From Ignavibacteria bacterium (GTDB lineage Bacteria > Bacteroidota > Ignavibacteria > Tepidaquicellales > Tepidaquicellaceae), in NCBI GenBank assembly GCA_016788375.1, contig JAEUSI010000002.1, positions 1 through 64,000 on the forward strand: a stretch of 64,000 nucleotides of DNA, read 5' to 3'. How positions within the stretch are numbered: the stretch's first letter is position 1; each line of letters begins with the position of its first letter. The translations under genes were made by a program, and so were the position numbers. Positions 27,737 to 38,641 of this stretch are shown here, in pieces. The notes beneath the pieces are model-generated. The model was not told the origin of the DNA, searched no databases, and saw only the letters and a program-made list of their open reading frames with translations.

Positions 27737-28087
27737 TTGTTAAGTTAGTCTTATTATAAAATGTATTCAATGACTATCACCCGCTGAATGTCAGTATAAA
27801 TAACAATTATACAAAAGACTAAACCGGATTTATTAATTTTTGCCGGATTCCCGATTACAGAAACCCGGCAAAAATCAATGTCCGTATATTTTTATAATTC
27901 ATATGGTCTTGCATGATAACGGAAAATGAAAGTACACTTTCAGTTAAGCTTACGCAAACTAACCAGTGAATATGAAATTTACAAACGGTAAAAATTCAGA
28001 ATTGTGAAAATGAAATGATGTATGCTGAAAAAATAATTTCTATTAATGTCAGCCGATTTAATTATTTATTTATTACTTGAATTTTCA
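27737..28087. other. gene-free gap between der and SIMPL-protein gene
   Basis: About 350 bases with no credible gene. It contains a bidirectional terminator-like hairpin at 27837-27874. The remainder is AT-rich. It includes the der promoter region, with no motif I can name. Confidence 0.5.
27837..27874 (-). terminator. terminator-like hairpin with A/T flanks
   Basis: TTTTTGCCGG (27837-27846) and CCGGCAAAAA (27865-27874) are perfect complements, giving a 10-pair stem with an 18-base loop and T runs readable from either strand. It probably ends the SIMPL-protein transcript upstream of der. Confidence 0.65.
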
Positions 28088-28819
28088 TTACTTTATTGAA
28101 AAACTCATATTGACAACAACTGTGATGGTTTTGTCTATTGAAGAGGTATTATTCATCCCGTAGTCGGAGATTTCTGTAGAGTTCTTTGCATTAATCTGAA
28201 TCACTCCCATCTTTGACGAACGAACTTCCCCGATACTGTTGTCAGTGCTGTTTGCAATCTGCTCGGCCCTTTCTTTGGCATCTTTTGCCGCGAGACCGAT
28301 CAGCTCAACTTTCAAATCACCGAGCTTTGTATATAAAAATTCCGGCGGCATTGAATTAAATTCAACTCCGTCATTTATCAGTTCGGTGGCTTCTCTTGAA
28401 AGCTTGTCGATTTTATCAACATCAGCTGATTCTACAGATACATCCTGGGTCAGTCTGTAACCGGAAACTTCATTTGTCGGATAACCCTGATTATTATTTA
28501 CGTAGTTTGTTATTATGTTGATTGCAGAGACAGCAATTTTATCTTTTGAAAAACCCTTTGATTCAAGATAAGTAATCACTTTCTGATTATCGGATTTCAG
28601 TCCTGCATATGCTTCCTCAAGAGTTGATGACTCATTTGAAAAAGAACCTTTCCATACAGCAAAATCAGATCTTATATCCCTGGATACGGAACCGGTTACG
28701 GTAATTGTAACATTGCTTCTAGAAACGTATCTCCATGTAGCGGTAATTATCAGAGCTCCGATTACAAATCCTGCTGCAAGTATAAGTGCAGCCGTTGAGT
28801 TGTTTCTTATTGTTTCCAT
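28088..28819 (-). CDS. SIMPL-domain (DUF541, YggE-like) protein
   Basis: A 243-residue protein when started at METIRNNS (28819). An upstream in-frame ATG at 28867 would add 16 residues ahead of an otherwise normal anchor. An N-terminal membrane helix (AALILAAGFVIGALIITATW) is followed by the SIMPL domain: ITVTGSVSRDIRSD, VITYLESKGFSKDKI, YRLTQDVSVES, and AAKDAKERAEQIA. Family members include YggE and the oral-pathogen protein BP26. They lie in the periplasm or at the surface with an unclear role, partly linked to oxidative stress. Confidence 0.85.
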   Translation of the reverse strand: METIRNNSTAALILAAGFVIGALIITATWRYVSRSNVTITVTGSVSRDIRSDFAVWKGSFSNESSTLEEAYAGLKSDNQKVITYLESKGFSKDKIAVSAINIITNYVNNNQGYPTNEVSGYRLTQDVSVESADVDKIDKLSREATELINDGVEFNSMPPEFLYTKLGDLKVELIGLAAKDAKERAEQIANSTDNSIGEVRSSKMGVIQINAKNSTEISDYGMNNTSSIDKTITVVVNMSFSIK

Positions 28820-28964
28820 AGAGTGTAGAGTTTTAGTTAAACTAAAATTTTTAAGTAGCAAATTCAACCGTAAATGATTTGGAATATTCAGGAAACGGCT
28901 TTACCTGTAAAGAATTGAATTCCGATTCCATTAATAATATATTACAGCACAAATAAAATTAATA

Positions 28965-29381
28965 ATGAATAAAAGCAGTCATTTAAAAGAAGATGTATTC
29001 GAGGCAATACAATCCGGTTCGGAAAAAATAAAAAGTGATGATTTGAATAAAATTGTTTCCAATGAAAAATATATAAACCTTAAATCATCGGAGCTGGACA
29101 AAAAAAAATTCAGCAGGCTCCTGAATCAGTTAAAACTTACACTGAACCTTATTAAAGATTTTAAGAATAAAAGATATACTGAAATTCCCTGGAGGTCAAT
29201 AGCAATGATCAGTGCATCCGTTCTGTATTTTGTCAATCCGTTTGACATCGTTCCGGATTTACTTCCTGTATTCGGATTTACGGATGATGCATTACTTTTC
29301 GCTGCTGTATTTAAATCAATTCAGAGTGATTTGGAAAAATACTGCAGCTGGAAAGGACTTAAACCTGAGAGTTACTTTTAA
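28965..29381 (+). CDS. YkvA-family (DUF1232) protein
   Basis: A 138-residue protein whose C-terminal half carries the DUF1232 signature YFVNPFDIVPDLLPVFGFTDDALLFAAVF. One membrane-associating helix is likely just before it. Function in bacteria is unknown. The motif also occurs in the RNF170-like eukaryotic proteins. The gene starts a plus-strand run and is followed by the YmdB-like gene after 15 bases. Confidence 0.82.
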   Translation: MNKSSHLKEDVFEAIQSGSEKIKSDDLNKIVSNEKYINLKSSELDKKKFSRLLNQLKLTLNLIKDFKNKRYTEIPWRSIAMISASVLYFVNPFDIVPDLLPVFGFTDDALLFAAVFKSIQSDLEKYCSWKGLKPESYF

Positions 29382-29396
29382 AAAATTAAATCAAAA

Positions 29397-30197
29397 TTGT
29401 TGTCAGAAAATATTAAGGTACTGTTTATAGGTGATATTATAGGTGAACCCGGTTATAATCTCACAAAAACCCTTCTTCCGACTTATATTCAGAAATATAA
29501 AACGAATTTTGTCATTGCCAACGGTGAAAATATTACCGACGGAAAAGGTATTATCGAGAAAGACGGCAAAAAGCTTCTTGAACTTGAAATCGACATTCTT
29601 ACGGGCGGAAATCATACAATGGATAAAATTCAGGCTCATAAATATCTTAATGAAACACATTCGGTTCTTAGACCTCAGAATTATCCGAAAGGAGCTTACG
29701 GAAGAGGATTCGGAATTTACAATATTCCGGGTACAGATCTGAAAATCGGAGTAATTAATCTTCAGGGAAGGGTGTTCATGAAACAGATTGACTGTCCGTT
29801 CAGAGCATTTGACTGGGTATATGAAAAAATCAAATATGAAACAAACATAGTTTTTGTTGATTTTCATGCGGAAGCTACCGCAGAAAAAATTGCATTCGGA
29901 TGGTACGTAAACGGAAGAGCGTCCGTTGTAGTCGGAACTCACACACATATTCCGACGGCAGACAACCGGGTTCTTCCCGGCGGAACAGCATACATTACTG
30001 ATGTTGGAATGACCGGTTCATATGATTCAGTTATCGGAATGAAAAAAGAAGGTTCCATAAAAAGATTTATTTATGCAACGCCTCAGAAATACGAAGTAGG
30101 AGATGATGACCTGAGGTTTTCTGCAGTAGTATGCGAGATTAATCCTGCTTCGGGCAAAGCTGTTTCAATTAAAAAAATATTTTATCCTGAATTCTGA
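29397..30197 (+). CDS. YmdB-family metallophosphoesterase (TIGR00282)
   Basis: A 266-residue protein started at TTG (29397; a second TTG follows directly). Metal-binding motifs: FIGDIIGEPG (Asp), ANGENI (Asn), GGNHTMD (Asn-His), VDFHAEATAEK (His) and GTHTHIPTAD (two His). YmdB of Bacillus is a 2',3'-/3',5'-cyclic nucleotide phosphodiesterase that affects biofilm and sporulation fate. The length fits the family. Confidence 0.9.
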   Translation: MLSENIKVLFIGDIIGEPGYNLTKTLLPTYIQKYKTNFVIANGENITDGKGIIEKDGKKLLELEIDILTGGNHTMDKIQAHKYLNETHSVLRPQNYPKGAYGRGFGIYNIPGTDLKIGVINLQGRVFMKQIDCPFRAFDWVYEKIKYETNIVFVDFHAEATAEKIAFGWYVNGRASVVVGTHTHIPTADNRVLPGGTAYITDVGMTGSYDSVIGMKKEGSIKRFIYATPQKYEVGDDDLRFSAVVCEINPASGKAVSIKKIFYPEF

Positions 30198-30251
30198 TCC
30201 TGATTAAAAATTTAAAAAACAATTTTCAGTATTAAATCCTAATAAATTTAT

Positions 30252-30911
30252 ATGAAGAAAATGAAATCTGTCGGTCTCAATGATGAATTGTACAATTACA
30301 TACTGGATTTATATGTGCCTGAAGATTTATTGCTTGATGAATTAATCAGGGAAACAGAAAAACTTGAAATTCCGTTAATTCAGATTTCTCCTGAACAGGG
30401 GAAGTTTCTAACCCTGATCTGCAAAATCATTAAAGCAAAAAAAGCTCTGGAAATAGGAACTCTTACAGGTTACAGCGGAATACATATAGCAAGAGGACTT
30501 ACTCCTGACGGAAAACTTACGACAATTGAACTTGAGAAAAAGCATGCTGAAACTGCAGGAAAGTTTTTTGAGAAAGCCGGGCTGAAGGATAAAACAGATA
30601 TTATTGTTTCACCCGCAATTGATTGTTTGAAAGAGCTTGTTAAAATGAACAGAGTATATGATTTTATTTTTATTGATGCAGACAAAGTATCATATCCGGA
30701 TTATTATGAAGAAGCACTTAAACTGTCCCGCTCAGGTACGGTGATTATTATGGATAATATGATAAAAAACGGAAGAGTGACAGAAGATGCCGGTGATGAT
30801 GCAGATCTTAAAGCGGTTCAGCTTACCAATAAAATTCTTTCACGGGACAAAAGAACCGATACACTTCTTCTTCCTGTCGGAGACGGGCTGACATTGACAA
30901 TGGTTCTATGA
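30252..30911 (+). CDS. class I SAM O-methyltransferase
   Basis: A 219-residue enzyme of the caffeoyl-CoA/catechol O-methyltransferase family (Methyltransf_3). SAM site LEIGTLTGYSGIHIARGL, acidic strand TTIELEKKHAETA, and metal site FIFIDADKVSYPDYYE with later IIMDNMIKNG. These need a divalent metal and methylate catechol-like hydroxyls. The natural substrate is not known. Confidence 0.9.
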   Translation: MKKMKSVGLNDELYNYILDLYVPEDLLLDELIRETEKLEIPLIQISPEQGKFLTLICKIIKAKKALEIGTLTGYSGIHIARGLTPDGKLTTIELEKKHAETAGKFFEKAGLKDKTDIIVSPAIDCLKELVKMNRVYDFIFIDADKVSYPDYYEEALKLSRSGTVIIMDNMIKNGRVTEDAGDDADLKAVQLTNKILSRDKRTDTLLLPVGDGLTLTMVL

Positions 30912-31057
30912 TGAGGTTCTGTAAAATCTTCGGTAATACGGATACAATTTCACGGTAATATTTTATGAAAGACAGTAAGTAATGTTTTATTATTTTTAAA
31001 TATTAGTTATTTTTAGACGGAGTTTGCAATGCGGTTTTCTGTGAAGGAAGGAAAACC

Positions 31058-31588
31058 ATGAATAAATTATCAGGAAGTATTTCATTTACAAAAAATGAAT
31101 TAAAGGTAATAGTTTTTGTTGTTTCAGTTCTTGTATCCGGATTTGTTCTAAAATATTACTCGCAGGTCATTGAACATTCAGCAAACAAGCCTTATGATTT
31201 TTCAAAATCAGACAGTGAATTCACAGTACTTTCCGGGAAAAGATATAGCAATCCGGAATTTCAGAATGAATCTCCCGGCGGCAGTTCTGACAGCTTAGAA
31301 AAAAATTTAACGGAACTGCTTCTATCAGCAGAAGATTCTCTGATCCGGAAAGCAGCAATAAATCCGGGTAATTCTCATGTAGAATCAGGTTATGAAGTTG
31401 TAAATATTAACACTGCATCAAAAGACGAGCTTACCGGACTTCCCGGGATCGGTGAATCAACCGCCGAAAAAATAATAATATTCAGGGAAGATAAGAAAGG
31501 GTTCAGGAAACCGGAGGACCTTATGAAAGTAAAAGGGATAGGGAAAAAAAAGTTTGAAAAAATCAGTCAGTATATAAAAACGGAATAA
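31058..31588 (+). CDS. ComEA-like helix-hairpin-helix protein
   Basis: A 176-residue protein with GGAAGGAAA before the ATG. An N-terminal membrane helix (ELKVIVFVVSVLVSGFVLKY) anchors it. A low-complexity linker leads to a C-terminal double helix-hairpin-helix DNA-binding module: VNINTASKDELTGLPGIGES, then DLMKVKGIGKKKFEKI. ComEA binds incoming double-stranded DNA in the periplasm during transformation. Here the long linker and single anchor fit that topology. Confidence 0.85.
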   Translation: MNKLSGSISFTKNELKVIVFVVSVLVSGFVLKYYSQVIEHSANKPYDFSKSDSEFTVLSGKRYSNPEFQNESPGGSSDSLEKNLTELLLSAEDSLIRKAAINPGNSHVESGYEVVNINTASKDELTGLPGIGESTAEKIIIFREDKKGFRKPEDLMKVKGIGKKKFEKISQYIKTE

Positions 31589-31594
31589 AGGATA

Positions 31595-32476
31595 TTGAAA
31601 AATATTAATATAGGTTTTTCTGATAATAACTGCAGAGTCCTGATACTGGATGAGTCAAAGAAGATTTTCTTTCAGGATGAATTTGATCTGGGATTTAAAA
31701 TTACTGATGAAGCAAATTTCAAAAAAAATAAGGAAGATACTCTGAGAATTTTTACTGAAAAACTGAATTCTCTGCAGTTACCGGAATCAGATAAAAAAGT
31801 TAATGTTCTGCTTGATACATCTCTTACTTTCCTTAATTTATTCCCGTTTGATTTTAACGAAGATAAAGGGAACATAAATTCACACATATTGTGGGAGCTT
31901 TCAAATTACTACCCTGTAACATATAAGGATTTTTTAATTAATTATTACAGGCTCCACAATAACTTTTTCAGTGAAAGTATAGATGAAGTGTTGCTGATAG
32001 CAGTTGACAGGAAAATTATCGAAGTCATAAAGAATCTGTGCAACGGAAACGGATTCAGAATCAGCAATATTGACATTGATCAGATAGCCGTTGAAAAATA
32101 TCTTAAGGAAGTTTATGGTACGGAGTTTGAACAGCAGAATGTTGTTTTAATCGGTTGTAAAAACAACCGGCTTGATTACTCGCTTTATACAAACGGAAAA
32201 TTAACTTATTATGATTTTCAGATTACAAATATGAACAATCCCGGTTCATATCTGATAAAGCAGATAGAAGTTTTAAATTCAGTTGCCGGTTATGAAGGTA
32301 TTGCCGTAATATTTCTGTACGGGGATGAAAAATTATTTCAGATCCGAGACATTCTTTCGGAGTATTATAAAGAGCTTCCAGTAAAACTTGTTTCAACTGA
32401 CAGCGAATCGGCTGAAATTTCAAGACGCAGTATTTTTGCACCTCTCTGCGGGCTGGGCTTGAAAAATTATTCTTAG
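31595..32476 (+). CDS. PilM-like actin-fold protein (tentative)
   Basis: A 293-residue cytoplasmic protein started at TTG, six bases after the ComEA-like gene. INIGFSDNNCRVLIL looks like the first phosphate loop of actin-fold ATPases, and LLIAVDRKIIEVIKNLCNGNGFRISNIDIDQIAVEKYL resembles the PilM/GspL middle region. In pilus systems PilM couples the assembly ATPase to PilN/O, but no pilN or pilO follows here. The match is by pattern only. The gene could be a diverged orphan PilM or another actin-like protein. Confidence 0.45.
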   Translation: MKNINIGFSDNNCRVLILDESKKIFFQDEFDLGFKITDEANFKKNKEDTLRIFTEKLNSLQLPESDKKVNVLLDTSLTFLNLFPFDFNEDKGNINSHILWELSNYYPVTYKDFLINYYRLHNNFFSESIDEVLLIAVDRKIIEVIKNLCNGNGFRISNIDIDQIAVEKYLKEVYGTEFEQQNVVLIGCKNNRLDYSLYTNGKLTYYDFQITNMNNPGSYLIKQIEVLNSVAGYEGIAVIFLYGDEKLFQIRDILSEYYKELPVKLVSTDSESAEISRRSIFAPLCGLGLKNYS

Positions 32477-32492
32477 ATTTTTCTGAAATGAT

Positions 32493-33026
32493 ATGAGAAT
32501 AATATCCGGGTATTTAAAGAGCAGAATTCTCATTGCACCGGATTCGGAAAGTATCAGACCTACAAGCGACCGGGCAAAGGAAACTTTGTTTAACATACTT
32601 GCAAACACAGAGGATTTTGAAGGGATTCTGTGCATGGATTTGTTCTGCGGTTCGGGAAGCCTTGGATTTGAATTTATTTCGAGAGGAGCTTCAAAATGTA
32701 TATTCGTTGATAAAGACATTTCACTGACAGACAGGAACATGCATAAACTCGGAATCAGTGACAAATGTGAAGTCTATAAATCTGATGTGATAGATTTTCT
32801 GCGCAAAAATCCGGACTTAAAATCTGAAATCATTACTGCCGATCCGCCTTATTCATACAATGAATATGAAAATCTGCTGGAATGCATTTCCGGAATGAAA
32901 GTTTTGTTTATACTTGAACATTCTGAAAATTATACATCAGGAATTAAATTCGAAAAGTATATTATTCTGAAGAAGAAAGTCGGTACGGTGAATTTCTCAA
33001 TTTTTGATTTTAAAAACACTTCATGA
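32493..33026 (+). CDS. rsmD: 16S rRNA (guanine(966)-N2)-methyltransferase
   Basis: A 177-residue SAM methyltransferase. N-terminal MRIISGYLKSR and RPTSDRAKETLFNIL are RsmD signatures, followed by the SAM loop MDLFCGSGSLGFE and the catalytic motif IV ADPPYSY. The stop overlaps the coaD start by four bases (ATGA). The rsmD-coaD pairing is common in bacteria and supports the call. Confidence 0.93.
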   Translation: MRIISGYLKSRILIAPDSESIRPTSDRAKETLFNILANTEDFEGILCMDLFCGSGSLGFEFISRGASKCIFVDKDISLTDRNMHKLGISDKCEVYKSDVIDFLRKNPDLKSEIITADPPYSYNEYENLLECISGMKVLFILEHSENYTSGIKFEKYIILKKKVGTVNFSIFDFKNTS

Positions 33027-33514
33027 AAAAATTAATTTCCATTTATCCCGGAACGTTTGATCCCGTGACAAACGGACACATTGACATTATAGAAAGGGCA
33101 GCAGGTTTATTCGATTCCGTAATTGTAACAATTGCTCTAAATAAAAACAAAAAACCTCTTTTTTCTGAAGAAGAAAGAAAAGACATGCTTATTAATGTAA
33201 CTTCTCAACTGAAAAATGTTGAGATAGACTGTTTCAGCGGTCTCCTTGTAAAATATGCAGAATCAAAGAATGCCAATGTGATTATAAGAGGTCTGAGAGC
33301 TTTGTCCGATTTTGAATACGAATTTCAGATGTCACTTACAAACAGAAAACTCAATCCCGGAATTAACACGGTTTTTCTGATGCCGAACGAAAAATATACT
33401 TATCTTAACTCCTCGCTTGTAAGAGAACTTGCTTCCTATAATGCAAATGTAAAAGAATTTTTACCGGATTATGTGCTTGATAAGCTCAAAAAAAAATTCA
33501 GTTCTGATAAATAA
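33023..33514 (+). CDS. coaD: phosphopantetheine adenylyltransferase
   Basis: A 163-residue nucleotidyltransferase, the family's usual length. ATP-binding YPGTFDPVTNGHIDII, then IIRGLRALSDFEYEFQM, and the closing NSSLVRELASYNANVKEFLP (ISSxxVRE-type loop). It makes dephospho-CoA from 4'-phosphopantetheine in CoA synthesis. Confidence 0.95.
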   Translation: MKKLISIYPGTFDPVTNGHIDIIERAAGLFDSVIVTIALNKNKKPLFSEEERKDMLINVTSQLKNVEIDCFSGLLVKYAESKNANVIIRGLRALSDFEYEFQMSLTNRKLNPGINTVFLMPNEKYTYLNSSLVRELASYNANVKEFLPDYVLDKLKKKFSSDK

Positions 33515-33534
33515 TATACAAGAACTGAATTTTT
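33495..33534. terminator. bidirectional terminator overlapping coaD end
   Basis: AATTCAGTTCT (33495-33505) pairs with AGAACTGAATT (33521-33531), followed by Ts, with an A-rich run on the left. It overlaps the last codons of coaD and serves the convergent thioredoxin-like gene as well. Confidence 0.75.
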
Positions 33535-33553
33535 CTGATCCGTATGTTTATTG

Positions 33554-34051
33554 TTAATTCTGAAAAATCGTGGAAAGATCAGTATCCTTATACATGTTTT
33601 TTGCAAAATAATCCATCATTTCCGGAAAGTCTTCAGCGCCTATAAATCCGGAAAGATTTGTAACCTCCTCGCCGTTATATCTGAACTTAATTATGCTGCC
33701 GTCCGGATTGAGCATGACAAAAGCCGGATACCCCGTTGCGCCAAAATAAGCCGAAAGTTCAGGTGAAGTGAATTCTTTTTTATTGTAGGAAAATTTATCC
33801 TTTGAGTCTGCATTCAGTTTTACGAAAACAAATCCGGAAAGCGCATTCTGAACATTAGAAGATGAAAATACTTCCGAATCCATTTTTTTACACCAGTTGT
33901 CCTGCTCAGAATAAATATAAACCAGAACCTTCTTCCCTGATGATTTTGCGGCATTTAATCCTTGACTGAAGTTATATGAAGTCTGACCGTAAGTTGAAGT
34001 CAAACAAAGTAAAAGTAATACGGCAGCTAAAATATTTTTTCCGGTTTTCAT
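33554..34051 (-). CDS. exported thioredoxin-fold protein with CxxM-type site
   Basis: A 165-residue protein with a signal peptide (MKTGKNILAAVLLLLCLTST, cut after YGQ). The rest is thioredoxin-like (thioredoxin_7): VLVYIYSEQDNWCKKMDSEVFSS and the cis-proline loop ATGYPAFVMLNPDG. The active site is WCKKM, so the second cysteine of CxxC is missing. Such proteins cannot run a normal dithiol cycle. A binding or monothiol role is possible. Confidence 0.8.
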   Translation of the reverse strand: MKTGKNILAAVLLLLCLTSTYGQTSYNFSQGLNAAKSSGKKVLVYIYSEQDNWCKKMDSEVFSSSNVQNALSGFVFVKLNADSKDKFSYNKKEFTSPELSAYFGATGYPAFVMLNPDGSIIKFRYNGEEVTNLSGFIGAEDFPEMMDYFAKNMYKDTDLSTIFQN

Positions 34052-34129
34052 GTTTTTTAAATTTAATTTAACTGTAAACTTAACAATAAAAAATACAAAA
34101 TAATTATTGATAAATCAGGAAATTATTTG

Positions 34130-34960
34130 TCAGTCCAGATTATTCAGAATTCCGTTTGAAACAAGCAATATTATTACCAGTCCGAGAATTATTCTGTAAA
34201 CTATGAAAATCATATTGCTTCTGGTTTTAAGGTAAGATATGAGAAATGCAATCGACAGATATCCCACTATACCCGATACTGCAGTAGCAACTACAAGACC
34301 GGTAAAATTTTCGTTAAGAAGTTCGGCTCTTTCCTTGTAAAGTTCATAAAAACCGCTTAATGCAATGGCAGGTATGCTCAGAAGAAATGAATATCTTGCC
34401 GCAGTTTCTCTCTTTAGTCCCCTGAAAAGCCCGGCAGTAATCGTGACTCCGCTTCTCGAACTTCCCGGAATCAATGCAAGTGCCTGAGCACAGCCTATAA
34501 AAATACCGTCTTTTATTGTTATTTGTGAAATATCTTTATTCTTTTTGCTGACCTTTTCAGCAATTAACAGAATCAATGCAAGCACGATTAATGCAAAGCT
34601 AATAACATACAGACCCCTTGCTTCACCTTCAATAAATTTCTTAAACACAAGCCCGCAGATTCCGATAGGAATTGTTCCGAGAATTATCAGCAGTGAAAGT
34701 CTGGACTTCGGATCCGTAAAAAAATCTCTTTTTTTCAGCGAATATAAAAATCCCGAAGTGATTTCAGAAATATCTTTTTTAAAGTAAATAAGAGTTGCTA
34801 TAAGTGTTCCGATCTGAATAACTGCAGTATATGCTGCTCCGATATCTTTCCATCCAAGCAATGCAGGAATTACCCTGAGATGAGCTGTGCTGCTAACAGG
34901 AATAAATTCAGTGCTGCCCTGAATAATACCGAGTATTACGGCTTTAAATATTTCCTGCAA
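34130..34960 (-). CDS. uppP: undecaprenyl-diphosphate phosphatase
   Basis: A 276-residue polytopic protein of the BacA/UppP family. Motif 1 is IIQGSTEFIPVSSTAHL, with the catalytic glutamate in TEF. Motif 2 is PGSSRSGVTITAGL. It recycles the C55-PP lipid carrier for peptidoglycan and O-antigen synthesis and gives bacitracin resistance when amplified. It begins 20 bases after the gyrB stop. Confidence 0.95.
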   Translation of the reverse strand: MQEIFKAVILGIIQGSTEFIPVSSTAHLRVIPALLGWKDIGAAYTAVIQIGTLIATLIYFKKDISEITSGFLYSLKKRDFFTDPKSRLSLLIILGTIPIGICGLVFKKFIEGEARGLYVISFALIVLALILLIAEKVSKKNKDISQITIKDGIFIGCAQALALIPGSSRSGVTITAGLFRGLKRETAARYSFLLSIPAIALSGFYELYKERAELLNENFTGLVVATAVSGIVGYLSIAFLISYLKTRSNMIFIVYRIILGLVIILLVSNGILNNLD

Positions 34961-34980
34961 AATCAGCTGCTGAAATTAAA

Positions 34981-36978
<1,998 letters not shown>

Positions 36979-36984
36979 TTATTC

Positions 36985-37296
36985 TTATACAAAAATAATT
37001 TCCTTTATGATTTTCTTTTTCAGACTTTTATTGAGCTTCTCTATAATTTCATCCTTCTTTATCGAAAGTTCATACCGCCATGCAGAATTTTCTACCCGTA
37101 CAAAAAGCTTGTTTTTTCTGATTTCCACCGGAGACGAATAATTTGCAATTGCATTGCCTACACAATCTTTCCATACATTCAGAATCTGAAGTTCCTGCAT
37201 CCTTGCATCAAGACCAATATAATTCATAAATGTATCAATCTCGCTTTTCAGGCAGACAGTTTTGTTTGACCTGGCTTTTGTGTCAATGCTTTTCAT
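36985..37296 (-). CDS. DUF721/DciA-family protein
   Basis: A 103-residue protein between recF and gyrB, overlapping the recF stop by 14 bases and 18 bases before gyrB. LQILNVWKDCVGNAIANYSSPVEIRKNKLFVRVENSAWRYELSIKK is the DUF721 signature. The family includes DciA, the helicase loader of bacteria that lack DnaC. The domain is minimal and has no long disordered tail. The position in the replication gene cluster supports a DnaB-loading role. Confidence 0.8.
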   Translation of the reverse strand: MKSIDTKARSNKTVCLKSEIDTFMNYIGLDARMQELQILNVWKDCVGNAIANYSSPVEIRKNKLFVRVENSAWRYELSIKKDEIIEKLNKSLKKKIIKEIIFV

Positions 37297-38503
37297 TCAA
37301 TGCAGCAGTTTTTCCGTTTTCGATTCTGAATTCCGAAATTTCTTCGTTCTTGTAAAAACTTCGTATTTTATCCGCATAACTTTTATCGGTAGTGGTCAGA
37401 AATATCTGCCCGTAATCCTTTAAATGTGAAATAATCATTGATACTCTGCTCTCATCCAGCTCGGATAATATATCATCAAGCAGCAATACCGGGCTTGTGT
37501 ATTTTTTATCCTTCAAGAAATCATATTCTGATAATTTGAGCGCAACCAGAAAAGTCTTGTGCTCGCCCTGTGAAGCAAAATTCTTTAAATCAAAGGAATT
37601 CTTTTCCCTTAATCCCGGATCTTTCTGATTCACATCCTTGCTTAATCTGAAAATATAATCGTCACGCTGAGGTCCTGAAAGACTTACTGATCTGCTGACT
37701 TCTTCTTCAAAAATACTTTGTATATGATTAATGAGTTTTTCTCTGATTAATTCAGGCACTGCATTTCCTGTACCTGATTTTAATTCCCCTAATATATCGG
37801 AACTGTAATTTATGTATCCCCTGTGATCCTGCTGTATCAGAAACGAAAAATTTCTTTCAAAAATCTGTCTGAATTCGGACAGTGCATTCAGCCTTTTAAA
37901 AATTATAAGGGAAGAAATCTCTGCAAGTCTTTCATTGTATGATGTTAACAGATTTTTCATCTCCGCAAAAGTGTATTTTTTAAAGACAGAATAATTTCTC
38001 AATAAAGCGTTTTTCTGCCTCAGGATTTTTGCTAGCTCTTTAAGATGATCAAGATATACTCTGCTTGTCTGGGAAATCAGTATGTCAAAGAACTTCCTTC
38101 TGTCGGACGGATTTCCGTATGTAATACTCATGCTTTTCGGCGAAAGAAACACCATCGGATATCTGCCGAAAATCTCGGATGAAAAAGAGGAAACTCTTTC
38201 CCTGTTCCGGTGAATTGATTTTATCTTCGGTTCCATGCTGTAACTGATGCCGATTACATCCCTGTTTTCAAGATCATTCTCAAACTCAGACTCTATCAGA
38301 AAATCATTTTCTCCGAATTTTATGCAGTCAGTTTCCGAACATCCGAGAAAACTCTTTCCGAATGCAGAATATGATATACCCTCAAGAATGTTTGTTTTTC
38401 CCTGTCCGTTGTTTCCGTATATGAAATTAAACTTCGCGTTGAATGCCAGATTTTCCTCTGTATAATTTCTGAAATTTCTTAAAAATAATTTTTTTAAAAT
38501 CAT
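37283..38503 (-). CDS. recF: DNA replication and repair protein RecF
   Basis: A 406-residue SMC-like ATPase. Walker A GNNGQGKTNILEGI near residues 30-43, signature SLSGPQRDD near 280, and Walker B VLLLDDILSELDESR. It helps load RecA at gapped DNA. It lies in dnaN-recF-DUF721-gyrB order, all on the minus strand. Confidence 0.93.
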   Translation of the reverse strand: MILKKLFLRNFRNYTEENLAFNAKFNFIYGNNGQGKTNILEGISYSAFGKSFLGCSETDCIKFGENDFLIESEFENDLENRDVIGISYSMEPKIKSIHRNRERVSSFSSEIFGRYPMVFLSPKSMSITYGNPSDRRKFFDILISQTSRVYLDHLKELAKILRQKNALLRNYSVFKKYTFAEMKNLLTSYNERLAEISSLIIFKRLNALSEFRQIFERNFSFLIQQDHRGYINYSSDILGELKSGTGNAVPELIREKLINHIQSIFEEEVSRSVSLSGPQRDDYIFRLSKDVNQKDPGLREKNSFDLKNFASQGEHKTFLVALKLSEYDFLKDKKYTSPVLLLDDILSELDESRVSMIISHLKDYGQIFLTTTDKSYADKIRSFYKNEEISEFRIENGKTAALNEKH

Positions 38504-38557
38504 TAAAATAAATGCCGCTCATGCGAACATATAAAACCAGCTAAAGAAAAATTTATA

Positions 38558-38591
38558 TTCCGGTGAAAGTAAAAAATTTCCGGTGAAAGTA
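38558..38591. repeat. two 14-base direct repeats between dnaN and recF
   Basis: TTCCGGTGAAAGTA occurs at 38558-38571 and again at 38578-38591, exactly 20 bases apart, close to two helical turns, upstream of the recF start. It may be a protein-binding site pair or chance. Confidence 0.45.
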
Positions 38592-38641
38592 TTATTGAAA
38601 GGAATCTTAAAACACTGTTTACTCTGAAGCAATTAACATAA

